DNA of 64,000 nt from Nocardia terpenica. Lineage in GTDB: Bacteria > Actinomycetota > Actinomycetes > Mycobacteriales > Mycobacteriaceae. Position numbers and translations under genes: made by a program. Position 1 is the first letter of the stretch; every line of letters begins with the position of its first letter. Of this stretch, positions 42,361 through 51,062 are shown one piece after another. Under the pieces are notes generated by a model. The model saw nothing but the letters and a program-made list of their open reading frames with translations. It was not told the DNA's origin and searched no databases. The stretch is taken from assembly GCF_013186535.1 (NCBI RefSeq), contig NZ_JABMCZ010000004.1, positions 186,001-250,000 on the forward strand. Direction: 5' to 3'.

Positions 42361-43394
42361 AGCCCCACCGCCTTTCGCCGTCGCACCAGGTAGACGAAGC
42401 ACGGGGCGCCGAAGGCGGCCAGGATGATTCCGGCCTGGAGTTCGCCGGGGCGGGCGAGGACTCGGCCGATGATGTCGGCCACCAGCAGCACCAACGCGCC
42501 GAGCAGGGCCGAATAGGGAAGCAGCCAGCGGTGATCGGGGCCGGTGAGCATGCGGGCCAGGTGGGGGACCAGCAGGCCGAGGAAGGCGAGGGGGCCGACG
42601 GCGGCGGTGGCGGCGCCGGTGAGCAGCACGACCGCGGCCAGGCCGAGGGCGCGGTTGCGGCCGATGTGCACGCCCAGTCCGCGCGCCACGTCCTCGCCCA
42701 GGCTCAGGGCGTTCAAACCCGGTGCGGCACAGCAGGCCAGCACGGCGCCGAGCGCGATGAACGGCAGCACCTGCCGCAGCACGGTCGCGTCGTGGCCGGA
42801 GATCGAGCCGATGATCCAGAACCGGTAGGTGTCCATGGACGCGGGATCGAGCAGGACGACGGTATTGGTGAGCGCCTGCAGGAACGCGGTGACCGCCGCG
42901 CCCGCGAGCACCAGGCTCAGCGGGCTCGCGGTGGCGCCGCCCAGCGCCGAGACACCGAACACCACCAGGCCCGCGACCAGCGCCCCGGCGAACGCGAACC
43001 AGATGTACTGCTCGGGTCGCGTCAGCGCGAGGAAGTGGATGCTCAGCGCGGCCAGGAAGGCGGCCCCGGCATTGAGGCCCAGCAGCCCGGAGTCGGCCAG
43101 CGGATTGCGGGTGTAGCCCTGCATGAGCGCGCCCGCCATGCCGAGCGCCAGCCCGGTCACCACGGCGAGTCCGGTTCGCGGCAGCCGCAATTCGCGCACG
43201 ATCTGATCGGCGGGCGTGCGGGCCGGGCAGCTCAGCGGCCAGCCGCCCGGACACGCCAGGGTGTGCAACACGTCGCCCGGCGACAGCGATCGCGCGCCGA
43301 TCGCGATCCCCGCGACGGCCGCGACCAGCAGTAATCCGGACAGAACGAGCAGACCGGCCGCACGATGCCGTTTACGGGTGACTTCAGCGGGCAC
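42357..43394 (-). CDS. Siderophore ABC importer, FecCD permease 1
   Basis: A 345-residue permease. RLPRTGLAVVTGLALGMAGALMQGYTRNPLADSGLLGLNAGA and GPLAFLGLLVPHLARML are the family's signatures. GTG 43394 is the start of a three-gene operon. No periplasmic-type substrate-binding protein is encoded in the cluster, so the binding lipoprotein must lie elsewhere. The promoter region has an IdeR-type box. Confidence 0.92.
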   Translation of the reverse strand: MPAEVTRKRHRAAGLLVLSGLLLVAAVAGIAIGARSLSPGDVLHTLACPGGWPLSCPARTPADQIVRELRLPRTGLAVVTGLALGMAGALMQGYTRNPLADSGLLGLNAGAAFLAALSIHFLALTRPEQYIWFAFAGALVAGLVVFGVSALGGATASPLSLVLAGAAVTAFLQALTNTVVLLDPASMDTYRFWIIGSISGHDATVLRQVLPFIALGAVLACCAAPGLNALSLGEDVARGLGVHIGRNRALGLAAVVLLTGAATAAVGPLAFLGLLVPHLARMLTGPDHRWLLPYSALLGALVLLVADIIGRVLARPGELQAGIILAAFGAPCFVYLVRRRKAVGL

Positions 43395-43441
43395 GGCGAC
43401 GAATAACTCCTGACGTGATTACTTTCATTGCTCGGCGAGTC

Positions 43442-43460
43442 TGGTAAGCCTAACCTATCT
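43442..43460. promoter_or_regulatory. IdeR/DtxR-type iron box in divergent promoter
   Basis: On the minus strand these bases read AGATAGGTTAGGCTTACCA; the core AGGTTAGGCT matches the consensus TTAGGTTAGGCTAACCTAA, and the right half is close (TTACC for TAACC). It lies between the siderophore importer operon and the reductase-like gene, so iron-loaded IdeR would repress both. Confidence 0.8.
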
Positions 43461-43500
43461 TCCGTTTCGGCCCGCACCGCCAATCGACAGAGGAGGTTCG

Positions 43501-44256
43501 ATGTACGAACCGATGACCGCTCGCCCGACCACTCGCTCCGAGGCGGTGTTCGGGCGGGCCTGTGCGCGACTGCGCTCGCTGCAGCCGGAACATCCGCGGG
43601 TGTACGCCGTGGCGGCGATCGCCGAACAGGCCCGGCGCCGCTGGTGGCGATTGGCCGACGGGAACCGCGAGGGCCGCATCGAGCTCATGTATCACCGGCA
43701 CGCCGCGGAGATGATCAGCGCCGACATCGCGGCCGAGGTGGTGGCCACGGCGCTGGTGCACGGCGTGATCGGCCGGGTCACCGCGCTGCTGGTGGCCGAG
43801 GGCCGCGCCTGGGATCCCGGGCTGGAGAACCTGTGGCTGCACACCGACAACGACGGCGGCGTCGACTGGGCGGGGTTGTCGGACACCACGATTCGCGTCG
43901 TCGACGGCGACGCGGCGGCGGGGGAGCCCGGCGTGGTGGCGCTGCCGTGCGAACGGGCGATGTTCGTCTGGCTGGCCCATCGCTGCGACGCCTCGCTGAC
44001 AATGGTGCAGCAGAGCCTCGCCCGGCACGCCGGGCTGGATCCGGGCCGGTTCTGGGAGCTGGTCGGCGAGGCCGTCATGGGCGCCGCGACCTATGTGCCG
44101 GACCTGGCGGGCACCTCGCCCGAGGTGGGCGCGCGGCGCGGCGAGGGCCTGCTGACGGCCCTGCAGGAGCGCGGCTTGCCGGTGCGCCGCACGACCTGCC
44201 TGGGACATCGCACGCGCCGGGTTGCCAACCGCCTGGTGCTCGTGCAGTCCCGATAG
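43501..44256 (+). CDS. Iron-regulated protein, possible siderophore/iron reductase (FhuF-like)
   Basis: A 251-residue soluble protein. Similar proteins beside nocardial FecCD importers are annotated as iron reductases. RRRWWRLADG, then ALVHGVIGRVTALLVAEGRAWDPGLENLWLH, and later CERAMFVWLAHRCDASL fit that group as I recall it. The C-terminal CC-x-x-C-type [2Fe-2S] motif of FhuF is absent, so reduction of ferric siderophore is unproven. AGAGGAGG precedes ATG 43501. It shares its promoter region and iron box with the importer. Confidence 0.55.
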   Translation: MYEPMTARPTTRSEAVFGRACARLRSLQPEHPRVYAVAAIAEQARRRWWRLADGNREGRIELMYHRHAAEMISADIAAEVVATALVHGVIGRVTALLVAEGRAWDPGLENLWLHTDNDGGVDWAGLSDTTIRVVDGDAAAGEPGVVALPCERAMFVWLAHRCDASLTMVQQSLARHAGLDPGRFWELVGEAVMGAATYVPDLAGTSPEVGARRGEGLLTALQERGLPVRRTTCLGHRTRRVANRLVLVQSR

Positions 44257-44283
44257 CCGCGACCCCGCGTGCCTCTTGCTTTG

Positions 44284-44302
44284 TTAGGTAAGCCTGACCT
44301 AC
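44284..44302 (+). promoter_or_regulatory. IdeR/DtxR-type iron box upstream of small-RNA candidate
   Basis: TTAGGTAAGCCTGACCTAC matches the 19-base IdeR consensus at about 15 positions, with the outer TTAGGT and ACCTA intact. It sits 28 bases after the reductase-like gene and about 200 bases ahead of the thioesterase, too far for a usual mRNA promoter but right for a short RNA starting near 44303-44315. Confidence 0.75.
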
Positions 44303-44408
44303 ACTGACTGCGGCGTTCGGATCGCGTGAGTGTCGCTGAGGGCTGCAGCGACCCCCGATCCTCTGCCGCGGCGGGCCCCTCCTCCCGGGGGGCCCGCCGC
44401 TTCGTTCG
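44303..44408 (+). ncRNA. Candidate iron-responsive small RNA, MrsI-like
   Basis: Directly behind an IdeR-type box come two perfect hairpins. The first is GTCGCTG (44332-44338) with CAGCGAC (44346-44352). The second is GCGGCGGGCCCC (44368-44379) with GGGGCCCGCCGC (44389-44400), with loop TCCTCCCGG and a following TTCGTTCG that suits an intrinsic terminator. The pyrimidine-rich loop is complementary to ribosome-binding sites. M. tuberculosis carries its IdeR-controlled small RNA MrsI (ncRv11846) in the same place, between Rv1846c and Rv1847. Transcript ends are estimates. Confidence 0.65.
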
Positions 44409-44500
44409 ATATCCCTGGGCGGCAATCGGTTCCGTGGTTCACCCGGCCGATCGGCACACCCGCCAACCGGCTGGTAGTTGCCTTGTGTAAATGTTTTCCT

Positions 44501-44947
44501 ATGGCACAGCACGATGAGCCCGAGGTTCGTTCGCTCGCGGATATGACTCCCGAGATGATGACCCGCTTCAGCGAAGGCACCTTCTCGGATCTGATCGGCC
44601 TGAAGTACACCGAGATCGGACCCGATCGGGTCGTCGGTGAATGGGTGGTCTCGCCGCAACTGTTCCAGCCCGCCGGAATCGTCAACGGCGGCGTGTACTG
44701 CACCGTCATCGAAACCCTGGCCAGCGTCGCCGCGGGCGTCTGGTACGGCGAGCGCGGCACCGTGGTCGGCGTGAACAACATCACCGACTTCCTGCGCGCG
44801 GTGCGCGAGGGTGTGTTGCGCGGCGAGGCCACGCCGATTCATCGCGGCCGGTCGCAGCAGCTGTGGCAGGTCGTCATCGTCGACGAGCAGGACCGCGCGG
44901 TCGCCCGCGGCCAGGTGCGGTTGCAGAATCTCGCTGCCGACAGCTGA
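44501..44947 (+). CDS. Hotdog-fold thioesterase (PaaI type, Rv1847)
   Basis: A 148-residue hotdog protein. FSDLIGLKYTEIGPDRVVGEWVVSPQLFQPAGIVNGGVYCTVIETLASVAA contains the PaaI-type NGG and the helix with the catalytic-region acidic residue (IETLAS). It hydrolyses an acyl-CoA or aryl-CoA. ATG 44501 gives the family's N-terminus. Orthologous to Rv1847, which also precedes urease. Confidence 0.88.
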   Translation: MAQHDEPEVRSLADMTPEMMTRFSEGTFSDLIGLKYTEIGPDRVVGEWVVSPQLFQPAGIVNGGVYCTVIETLASVAAGVWYGERGTVVGVNNITDFLRAVREGVLRGEATPIHRGRSQQLWQVVIVDEQDRAVARGQVRLQNLAADS

Positions 44948-45022
44948 GTTTCGCCACGGCGCCCGCGTGCGGCCGTGCCAGAATTCCCCCATCCCCGGCT
45001 ATCGATTCGCGGAGGAGCATGC

Positions 45023-45325
45023 ATGCGATTGTCGCCGCATGAGCAGGAACGGCTGATGCTCAGCTACGCGGCCGAGCTGGCCCGGCGCCGAAAAGCCCGC
45101 GGCCTGAGGCTCAATCACCCCGAGGCGGTCGCGATCATCACCGATCACGTGCTCGAGGGCGCCCGCGACGGTCGCACCGTGGCCGAGCTGATGGCCTCGG
45201 GCCGAACGGTTCTCACCCGCGCGGACGTCATGGACGGTGTCCCGGAGATGATTCACGACGTGCAGGTGGAGGCGACCTTCCCGGATGGCACCAAGCTGGT
45301 GACCGTCCACCACCCCATCGGCTGA
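45023..45325 (+). CDS. ureA: Urease gamma subunit
   Basis: A 100-residue protein of standard length. MRLSPHEQERLMLSYAAELARRRKARGLRLNHPEAVAIIT and VMDGVPEMIHDVQVEATFPDGTKLVTVHHPI cover the family from end to end. GGAGGAG lies six bases ahead of ATG 45023. It forms the (alpha beta gamma)3 complex with UreB and UreC in the cytosol, splitting urea to ammonia and carbamate. Confidence 0.97.
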   Translation: MRLSPHEQERLMLSYAAELARRRKARGLRLNHPEAVAIITDHVLEGARDGRTVAELMASGRTVLTRADVMDGVPEMIHDVQVEATFPDGTKLVTVHHPIG

Positions 45326-45336
45326 GGTACGCGACC

Positions 45337-45690
45337 ATGCTACATGAAGATTCGGTTAAATCAGACATTTTCGCGCGGCCGGTGCCGGGCGAATTCCTCT
45401 ATGCCGCAGACCCGATCGAGATCAACCCGGGCGCCGACCGCATCGAACTGGACGTGGTGAATACCGGTGACCGGCCGGTGCAGGTCGGCAGCCACGTGCA
45501 CTTCCCGCAGGCGAACGCGGCCCTGGAGTTCGACCGCGCCGCCGCCCGCGGCCGCCGCCTCGACATTCCCGCCGGTACCGCGGTGCGCTTCGAACCGGGC
45601 CTGGGGCAGCGGGTTTCGCTGATCCCGCTGCGCGGCGCCCGCGAGGTGCACGGCATCTCACTCGACGCCCCCGGAAAGCTGGACGCCTGA
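45337..45690 (+). CDS. ureB: Urease beta subunit
   Basis: A 117-residue protein. It holds NPGADRIELDVVNTGDRPVQVGSHVHFPQANAALEFDR and GTAVRFEPGLGQRVSLIPLRG, the signature blocks of UreB. It overlaps ureC by one base (TGATGG), so the two are coupled. Starts 11 bases after ureA. Confidence 0.97.
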   Translation: MLHEDSVKSDIFARPVPGEFLYAADPIEINPGADRIELDVVNTGDRPVQVGSHVHFPQANAALEFDRAAARGRRLDIPAGTAVRFEPGLGQRVSLIPLRGAREVHGISLDAPGKLDA

Positions 45691-47411
45691 TGGCCGAACT
45701 CTCCCGCCCCCGCTACGCCGAGCTGTTCGGGCCCACCACCGGGGACCGAATCCGGTTGGCGGACACCGATCTACTCATCGAGATCACCGAGGATCGCAGC
45801 GGCGGACCGGGTCTCGCCGGTGACGAGGCCGTCTTCGGCGGCGGCAAGGTGCTGCGCGAATCCATGGGTCAGGCCCGCGCCACCCGCGCCGAGGGCACGC
45901 CCGACACCGTCATCACCGGCGCGGTGATCGTGGACCACTGGGGAATCATCAAGGCCGACATCGGCATTCGCGACGGCCGCATCTGCGCGATCGGCAAGGC
46001 GGGCAACCCGGACATCATGGACGGGGTGCATCCGCGGCTGGTGGTGGGGCCCTCGACCGAGATCATCGCGGGCAACGGCCGCATCGTCACCGCGGGCGGC
46101 ATCGACTGCCACGTGCACTTCATCTGCCCGCAGCTGCTGGACGAGGCGCTGGGCAACGGCATCACCACGCTGATCGGCGGCGGCACCGGACCGGCCGAGG
46201 GCAGCAAGGCCACCACCGTCACCCCGGGCGCCTGGCATCTGGGCCGGATGCTCGAGGCCACCGACGGCTGGCCGGTGAACATCCTGCTGCTGGGCAAGGG
46301 CAATACCGTGCGGCCCGAGGCGCTGTGGGAGCAATTGCGCGGCGGCGCGGGCGGTTTCAAGCTGCACGAGGACTGGGGCACCACGCCCGCGGCCATCGAC
46401 GCCTGCCTGACCGTGGCGGACGCGGCGGGCGTGCAGGTAGCGCTGCACTCGGACACGTTGAACGAGGCCGGATTCGTGGAGGACACGCTGGCCGCCATCG
46501 CGGGCCGCGCCATCCACTCGTATCACACCGAGGGCGCGGGCGGCGGGCACGCGCCCGACATCATCACCGTCGCGGCGCATCCCAACGTGATGCCCAGCTC
46601 CACCAACCCGACCCGGCCGCACACCGTCAACACCCTCGACGAGCATCTGGACATGCTCATGGTGTGCCATCACCTGAATCCGGCGATCCCGGAGGATCTG
46701 GCGTTCGCGGAGAGCCGGATTCGGCCCTCCACCATCGCCGCCGAGGACCTGCTGCACGATCTCGGCGCGATCTCGATGATCGGCTCCGACGCGCAGGCGA
46801 TGGGCCGCATCGGCGAGGTGGTGCTGCGCACCTGGCAGAGCGCGCACGTGATGAAGCGCCGCCGCGGCGCGCTGCCCGGCGACGGGGCCGCCGACAACCA
46901 CCGGGTCCGGCGCTACGTCGCGAAATACACCATCTGCCCGGCGATTACGCACGGCCTCGATCACGAGATCGGCTCGGTCGAGGTGGGCAAGCTGGCCGAC
47001 CTGGTGCTGTGGGAACCGGCGTTCTTCGGGGTGCGGCCGCACGCGGTGCTCAAGGGCGGCGCGATCGCGTGGGCGGCCATGGGCGATGCCAACGCCTCGA
47101 TCCCGACACCGCAGCCGGTGCGGCCGCGGCCCATGTTCGGGGCGGCGCCGACCGTGGCGGCGGGCGCGTCGCTGCACTTCGTGTCCGAACAGGCCGTGGA
47201 GGCCGGGCTGGCGGAACGGCTGCGGGTGAACCGGAGACTGGCGCCGGTCGCGAACGTGCGCGGGCGCACCAAGGCCGACCTGCCGCACAACGACGCCATG
47301 CCGCGCATCGAGGTCGACCCCGACACCTTCACCGTCCGCGTCGACGGCGAGGTGTGGGCGGAGGACCCGGCGGTGGAACTGCCGATGGCGCAGCGCTACT
47401 TCCTGTTCTGA
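45690..47411 (+). CDS. ureC: Urease alpha (catalytic) subunit
   Basis: A 573-residue nickel enzyme of full length. H141 and H143 (CHVHF) bind nickel, K224 (GGFKLHEDWG) is the carbamylated bridging lysine, and C326-H327 (MVCHHLN) form the mobile flap. HSDTLNEAGFVEDT and YHTEGAGGGHAPDI provide the remaining ligands. All catalytic residues are present. The accessory genes ureF, ureG and ureD are 5.6 kb downstream rather than adjacent. Confidence 0.98.
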   Translation: MAELSRPRYAELFGPTTGDRIRLADTDLLIEITEDRSGGPGLAGDEAVFGGGKVLRESMGQARATRAEGTPDTVITGAVIVDHWGIIKADIGIRDGRICAIGKAGNPDIMDGVHPRLVVGPSTEIIAGNGRIVTAGGIDCHVHFICPQLLDEALGNGITTLIGGGTGPAEGSKATTVTPGAWHLGRMLEATDGWPVNILLLGKGNTVRPEALWEQLRGGAGGFKLHEDWGTTPAAIDACLTVADAAGVQVALHSDTLNEAGFVEDTLAAIAGRAIHSYHTEGAGGGHAPDIITVAAHPNVMPSSTNPTRPHTVNTLDEHLDMLMVCHHLNPAIPEDLAFAESRIRPSTIAAEDLLHDLGAISMIGSDAQAMGRIGEVVLRTWQSAHVMKRRRGALPGDGAADNHRVRRYVAKYTICPAITHGLDHEIGSVEVGKLADLVLWEPAFFGVRPHAVLKGGAIAWAAMGDANASIPTPQPVRPRPMFGAAPTVAAGASLHFVSEQAVEAGLAERLRVNRRLAPVANVRGRTKADLPHNDAMPRIEVDPDTFTVRVDGEVWAEDPAVELPMAQRYFLF

Positions 47412-47437
47412 TCCGCTGCGGTGGCAGACTGGCCGGT

Positions 47438-48100
47438 ATGACGAAAGCGGACTGGAGCGACGTGGATCGCTACCTCGTGGACACCCTCATCGGCCACGGG
47501 GATCAGGATGTGGAACAAGCGAATTCGGCGGCCGGGCTCCCTGCCATCGACGTCTCCCCGCCGCAGGGCAAATTCCTGCACCTGATCGCGCGGTCGCTGC
47601 ACGCGGGGCGGGCGCTGGAGATCGGCACCCTCGGCGGCTACAGCGCGCTGTGGCTGGCGCGTGCGGTCGGCCCGCAGGGCCGGGTCGTCACCCTGGAATT
47701 CGACCCGGAGCATGCGCGGGTGGCCCGGGAGAACCTGGACCGCAAGGGCGTCGGCGATCGGGTGGACATCCGGGTCGGCGCGGCGCTGGACACGCTGCCG
47801 GTGCTGGCGCAGGAGCATCCCGAGCCGTTCGACCTGGTCTTCGTCGACGCCGACAAGGCCAACAACACCGAGTACGTGCGCTGGGCGCTGCGGCTGACCC
47901 GGCCCGGCTCGGTGATCGTGGTGGACAACGTGGTCCGCCGCGGCGGCCTGGTCGACGGCGACCCCGACGACGCGTCCGTGCGCGGCAGCCGCGAGGTCAT
48001 CGAATTCGTCGCCGCCGAGCCGCGATTGGACGGCACCGTCCTGCAGACCGTCGGCGCCAAGGGCTGGGACGGCTTCGTCTACGCCCTCGTCGTGGACTGA
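47438..48100 (+). CDS. SAM-dependent O-methyltransferase (class I, COMT-like)
   Basis: A 220-residue O-methyltransferase. ALEIGTLGGYSALWLARAV is the SAM-binding motif I, EFDPEHARVARENLDR follows, then VFVDADKANNTEYV and SVIVVDNVVRRGGLVDGD supply the divalent metal ligands. The family methylates catechol-like hydroxyls. It starts 26 bases after ureC and is the first of the genes that split the urease cluster, so it may be read through from the urease promoter. Confidence 0.9.
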   Translation: MTKADWSDVDRYLVDTLIGHGDQDVEQANSAAGLPAIDVSPPQGKFLHLIARSLHAGRALEIGTLGGYSALWLARAVGPQGRVVTLEFDPEHARVARENLDRKGVGDRVDIRVGAALDTLPVLAQEHPEPFDLVFVDADKANNTEYVRWALRLTRPGSVIVVDNVVRRGGLVDGDPDDASVRGSREVIEFVAAEPRLDGTVLQTVGAKGWDGFVYALVVD

Positions 48101-48128
48101 CGACCCCGGGCGCGCCGCGCGGGCGAGG

Positions 48129-48785
48129 TCACCGCCGCGCCGCGAAACCGTCGCACAGCGCATCCAGTCCGGACCGCAGCATCCGCTCCGGATTCAGCAG
48201 ATCGCCCCGGCCGGTGCCCTCCAGCGGCGCCAGCGCGGGCGGGGACGGCCACAGCGGCGCGCCCTCCAGCAGCGCGGCCATTCCGGAGATCTCCTCCTCG
48301 CTGTCGCGCTTGGCCAGCAGCGTGGCACTGACCTGTTGCAGCGCGATGCCGGAGATGTAGCTCCACACCGACAGCGACATCCGGGTGGCCTCGCGCCGGT
48401 CGTCGGTCAGCTCGGTGAAGCCCTCCACCAGCCAGGCCAGGCAGGTCATGCTGTGCCTGCCGAAGTTGTAGCGCGGCACCGCGAAGGTGAACAGCACCCA
48501 CGGATGTTCCTGGTACAGGCGCCAATCGATATCGGCCGCGATGGTGACCCGGTCCCGCCAGGTCCAGCCGGGCCGCGGGTCCGGATAGGGGTTGCGCCGG
48601 GCCACCTCGTCGGTCATCTCCGCCAGCAGCGTGTCCTTGTTCGGGACGTGCCGGTACAGCGACATCGCGCCCACCCCCAGCCGCTCGGCGATTCGCCGCA
48701 TCGACAGCGCCTCCAGGCCCGCCTCGTCGGCGAGCCCGATGGCCGCGTCGACGATGGCGGCACGGGTGAGCTTCGGCTCCGTCAT
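48129..48785 (-). CDS. TetR-family regulator of adjacent MFS gene
   Basis: A 218-residue repressor with HTH in LSMRRIAERLGVGAMSLYRHVPNKDTLLAEM and a TetR_C_1-type ligand domain (RLYQEHPWVLFTFAVPRYNFGR). It is divergent from an MFS transporter over a promoter with two palindromic operators, the classical arrangement for drug-induced export. ATG 48785 begins MTEPKLTRAAIVDAA. Ligand unknown. Confidence 0.88.
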   Translation of the reverse strand: MTEPKLTRAAIVDAAIGLADEAGLEALSMRRIAERLGVGAMSLYRHVPNKDTLLAEMTDEVARRNPYPDPRPGWTWRDRVTIAADIDWRLYQEHPWVLFTFAVPRYNFGRHSMTCLAWLVEGFTELTDDRREATRMSLSVWSYISGIALQQVSATLLAKRDSEEEISGMAALLEGAPLWPSPPALAPLEGTGRGDLLNPERMLRSGLDALCDGFAARR

Positions 48786-48816
48786 CGATAACTCGCTTTC
48801 ATTTTCGCGACCGGGT

Positions 48817-48855
48817 GCGTACGCTGTACCCGATCTGCCCGCGTACGTTGTACGC
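48817..48855. promoter_or_regulatory. Twin TetR operators in the tetR/MFS divergent promoter
   Basis: GCGTACGTTGTACGC at 48841-48855 is a perfect palindrome (GCGTAC, three-base centre, GTACGC). A second copy, GCGTACGCTGTACCC, lies at 48817-48831, 24 bases away, with two mismatches in the right arm. The pair lies 23 bases before the MFS start and would block both promoters. Confidence 0.75.
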
Positions 48856-48877
48856 ACTGCTCGGAAAAGGATAGGTG

Positions 48878-50404
48878 ATGACCGACCTCGATACCCGCAC
48901 ACCCGTGACCTCGCGCGCCGCGTGGCTGGGCCTGGCGGTGTTGATCCTGCCGGTGCTGCTGGTGTCGATGGATATGTCGGTGTTGTTCCTGGCCATGCCG
49001 ACGCTCACCGCCGAACTGGATCCCTCGGCCGCCCAGCAGCTCTGGATCCTCGACATCTACGGCTTCATGATCGCCGGATTGCTGATCACCATGGGCAACC
49101 TGGGCGATCGCATCGGCCGCCGCAATATCCTGCTGGTGGGCGCGTCGGTGTTCGGCCTGGCCTCGGTGCTGGCGGCGTTCGCGCCGAGCGCCGGGGTGCT
49201 GATCGCCGCCCGGGCGCTGATGGGCATGGGCGGCGCGACGCTGCTGCCGTCGAGCCTGGCGCTCATCTCCAGCCTGTTCCCGGATCCGCGGGTGCGCGGC
49301 ACCGCCATCGGCGTGTGGACGGCGTTCTTCGCGGGCGGGTCGGCGGTGGGCCCGGTCATCGGCGGCCTGCTGCTGCACAACTTCTGGTGGGGTTCGGTCT
49401 TCCTGATCAATATCCCGGTGCTGGTGATTCTGCTGGCGATGGGTCCGTTCGTGCTGCCGGAGCATCGCAGCACGGGGCGCGGGCCGCTGGATCTGCTCAG
49501 CGTGGCCATGTCGATCGGCGGCATCCTGCCGCTGGTGTACGCGGTGAAACAGGCCGCGGCCGAGGGCTTCGACGCGCTGGTGGTGGTGGCCGGTGTGGTC
49601 GGCATCGTCGTGCTGGTGTTGTTCGTGCGGCGGCAGCGGCAGCTGGCCGATCCGCTGCTGGATCTGAAGCTGTTCCGGCGCGGGTATTTCTCGATCGCCA
49701 TCGGCTCGTCCACCATCGGCATGATGTCGCTGGCCGGGATGAGCTATCTGACCAGTATCTATCTGCAGTCGGTGGCCGGGCGCGACGCGCTCGCCGCGGC
49801 GCTGCTGAGCATTCCGGCGGCGGCGGTGGTGTTCGTGTTCTCGATGAGCGGCGCGCGGATCGCGCGCCGACTGGGCACCCGGGCGTCGTTCGTGCTCGCC
49901 CTGAGCGCGGCCGCGATCGGCAACCTGATGATCCTCGGCATCGGCGTGGACGCCGGAATCGCCTGGTATGTCGCGGGTTCCACGGTGTCGGGCATCGGAT
50001 ACGGCATCGTGTTCACGATGGTGTCGGAGGTGGCGGTGTCGTCGGTTCCGGCGGAGCGGGCCGGTTCCGCGGTCGGCATCTCCGAGACCAGTTTCGAACT
50101 CGGCAATGCGCTGGGCCTGTCGCTGCTGGGGTCGCTGGCGGCCCTGGTGTTCCGGTCCGGCGGCGATTTCGCGGCCACGCTCGGCGAGACCGTCGTGCGC
50201 GCGGGCGGCGATGCGGCGCTGGCGCATTCGGCGCGGGCGTCGTTCGTCACCGGTATGCACGTGGCGGTGTCGGTCGGCGCGGGGCTGCTGGTGCTGATGG
50301 CGGTGGCGGTGCTGGTGGGCGCGCGGTCGCGCGGGCAGGGCACGGCCGGGGCGGCCGATCAAGTCCGGGGCGTCAAACCGGTCAGCACCGATTCGATCGT
50401 GTAG
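48878..50404 (+). CDS. MFS multidrug exporter (DHA2, 14 TM)
   Basis: A 508-residue EmrB/QacA-type transporter. LLVSMDMSVLFLAMPTLTAEL is motif D1 with the two acidic residues of this branch, GNLGDRIGRRN is motif A, and GGSAVGPVIGGLLL motif C. AAGGATA precedes ATG 48878 (a GTG lies directly before it). The last 46 bases overlap a convergent TetR gene. Likely under control of the divergent TetR regulator. Confidence 0.9.
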   Translation: MTDLDTRTPVTSRAAWLGLAVLILPVLLVSMDMSVLFLAMPTLTAELDPSAAQQLWILDIYGFMIAGLLITMGNLGDRIGRRNILLVGASVFGLASVLAAFAPSAGVLIAARALMGMGGATLLPSSLALISSLFPDPRVRGTAIGVWTAFFAGGSAVGPVIGGLLLHNFWWGSVFLINIPVLVILLAMGPFVLPEHRSTGRGPLDLLSVAMSIGGILPLVYAVKQAAAEGFDALVVVAGVVGIVVLVLFVRRQRQLADPLLDLKLFRRGYFSIAIGSSTIGMMSLAGMSYLTSIYLQSVAGRDALAAALLSIPAAAVVFVFSMSGARIARRLGTRASFVLALSAAAIGNLMILGIGVDAGIAWYVAGSTVSGIGYGIVFTMVSEVAVSSVPAERAGSAVGISETSFELGNALGLSLLGSLAALVFRSGGDFAATLGETVVRAGGDAALAHSARASFVTGMHVAVSVGAGLLVLMAVAVLVGARSRGQGTAGAADQVRGVKPVSTDSIV

Positions 50405-50952
50405 GCGATGAGTTCGTCGTCGAGGGTGTCGACCATGCCGGAAGTGATCAGCGACGCGAGTCCCTGCAGAGTCGCCAGCAGTACCGTGCCGACTCGGTGG
50501 AGGTCGTCGGGTACCAGATCTCCGGCCTCCTGCGCGGCCGCGATCAGCGCGACGACCGAGGCGAAGGTGTCCTCGGCGGCGCGGCGCAGTTCCTCGGAGG
50601 CGTCGGTGCGGTGTTTGCTGGCGAACATCAGGTCCAGCAGCGCCGGGTTGGCGGTGGCGAACCGCACGTAGGCCATGCCGATATCGGTGAGGGTGGCCGC
50701 CACGCTCCGGTCGTCGCGCTCGGCGGCCCGGGTCAGCACCGCGCCCAGGCGGCGAAACCCCTCGGCGGCAAGGGCTTCCAGCAGCGCCGCCTTGTCCGCG
50801 AAATGCCGGCGCGGCGCGGCGTGGCTGACGCCCACCACCCGGGCGAGTTCGCGCAGCGACATGTCGTTCGTGCCGGACACCCGCAGCATCTCCTCGGCCC
50901 GGGTGAGCAGCGTCGCGCGCAGGTCGCCGTGATGGTAGGAACGTTCGGCCAT
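50359..50952 (-). CDS. TetR-family regulator
   Basis: A 197-residue repressor: HHGDLRATLLTRAEEMLRVSG, then SLRELARVVGVSHAAPRRHFADKAALLEAL as HTH. The C-terminal half is helical with TIESVLTGL at the end. ATG 50952 gives the canonical MAERSYHHGDLR start; longer forms are rejected. It is divergent from the SDR gene, 110 bases away, and overlaps the MFS gene at its 3' end. Target likely the SDR or itself. Confidence 0.87.
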   Translation of the reverse strand: MAERSYHHGDLRATLLTRAEEMLRVSGTNDMSLRELARVVGVSHAAPRRHFADKAALLEALAAEGFRRLGAVLTRAAERDDRSVAATLTDIGMAYVRFATANPALLDLMFASKHRTDASEELRRAAEDTFASVVALIAAAQEAGDLVPDDLHRVGTVLLATLQGLASLITSGMVDTLDDELIAYTIESVLTGLTPRT

Positions 50953-51062
50953 GCCGATTACTGTATGGCTGCCGGAACGCGAGTTGGTCACGCCCGGTGC
51001 GCGGGTGCGGGCGTCGTCGGGTTCCCGAGCGGAGATCATCCCCGCCGCCTAGAGTCGGAAGT

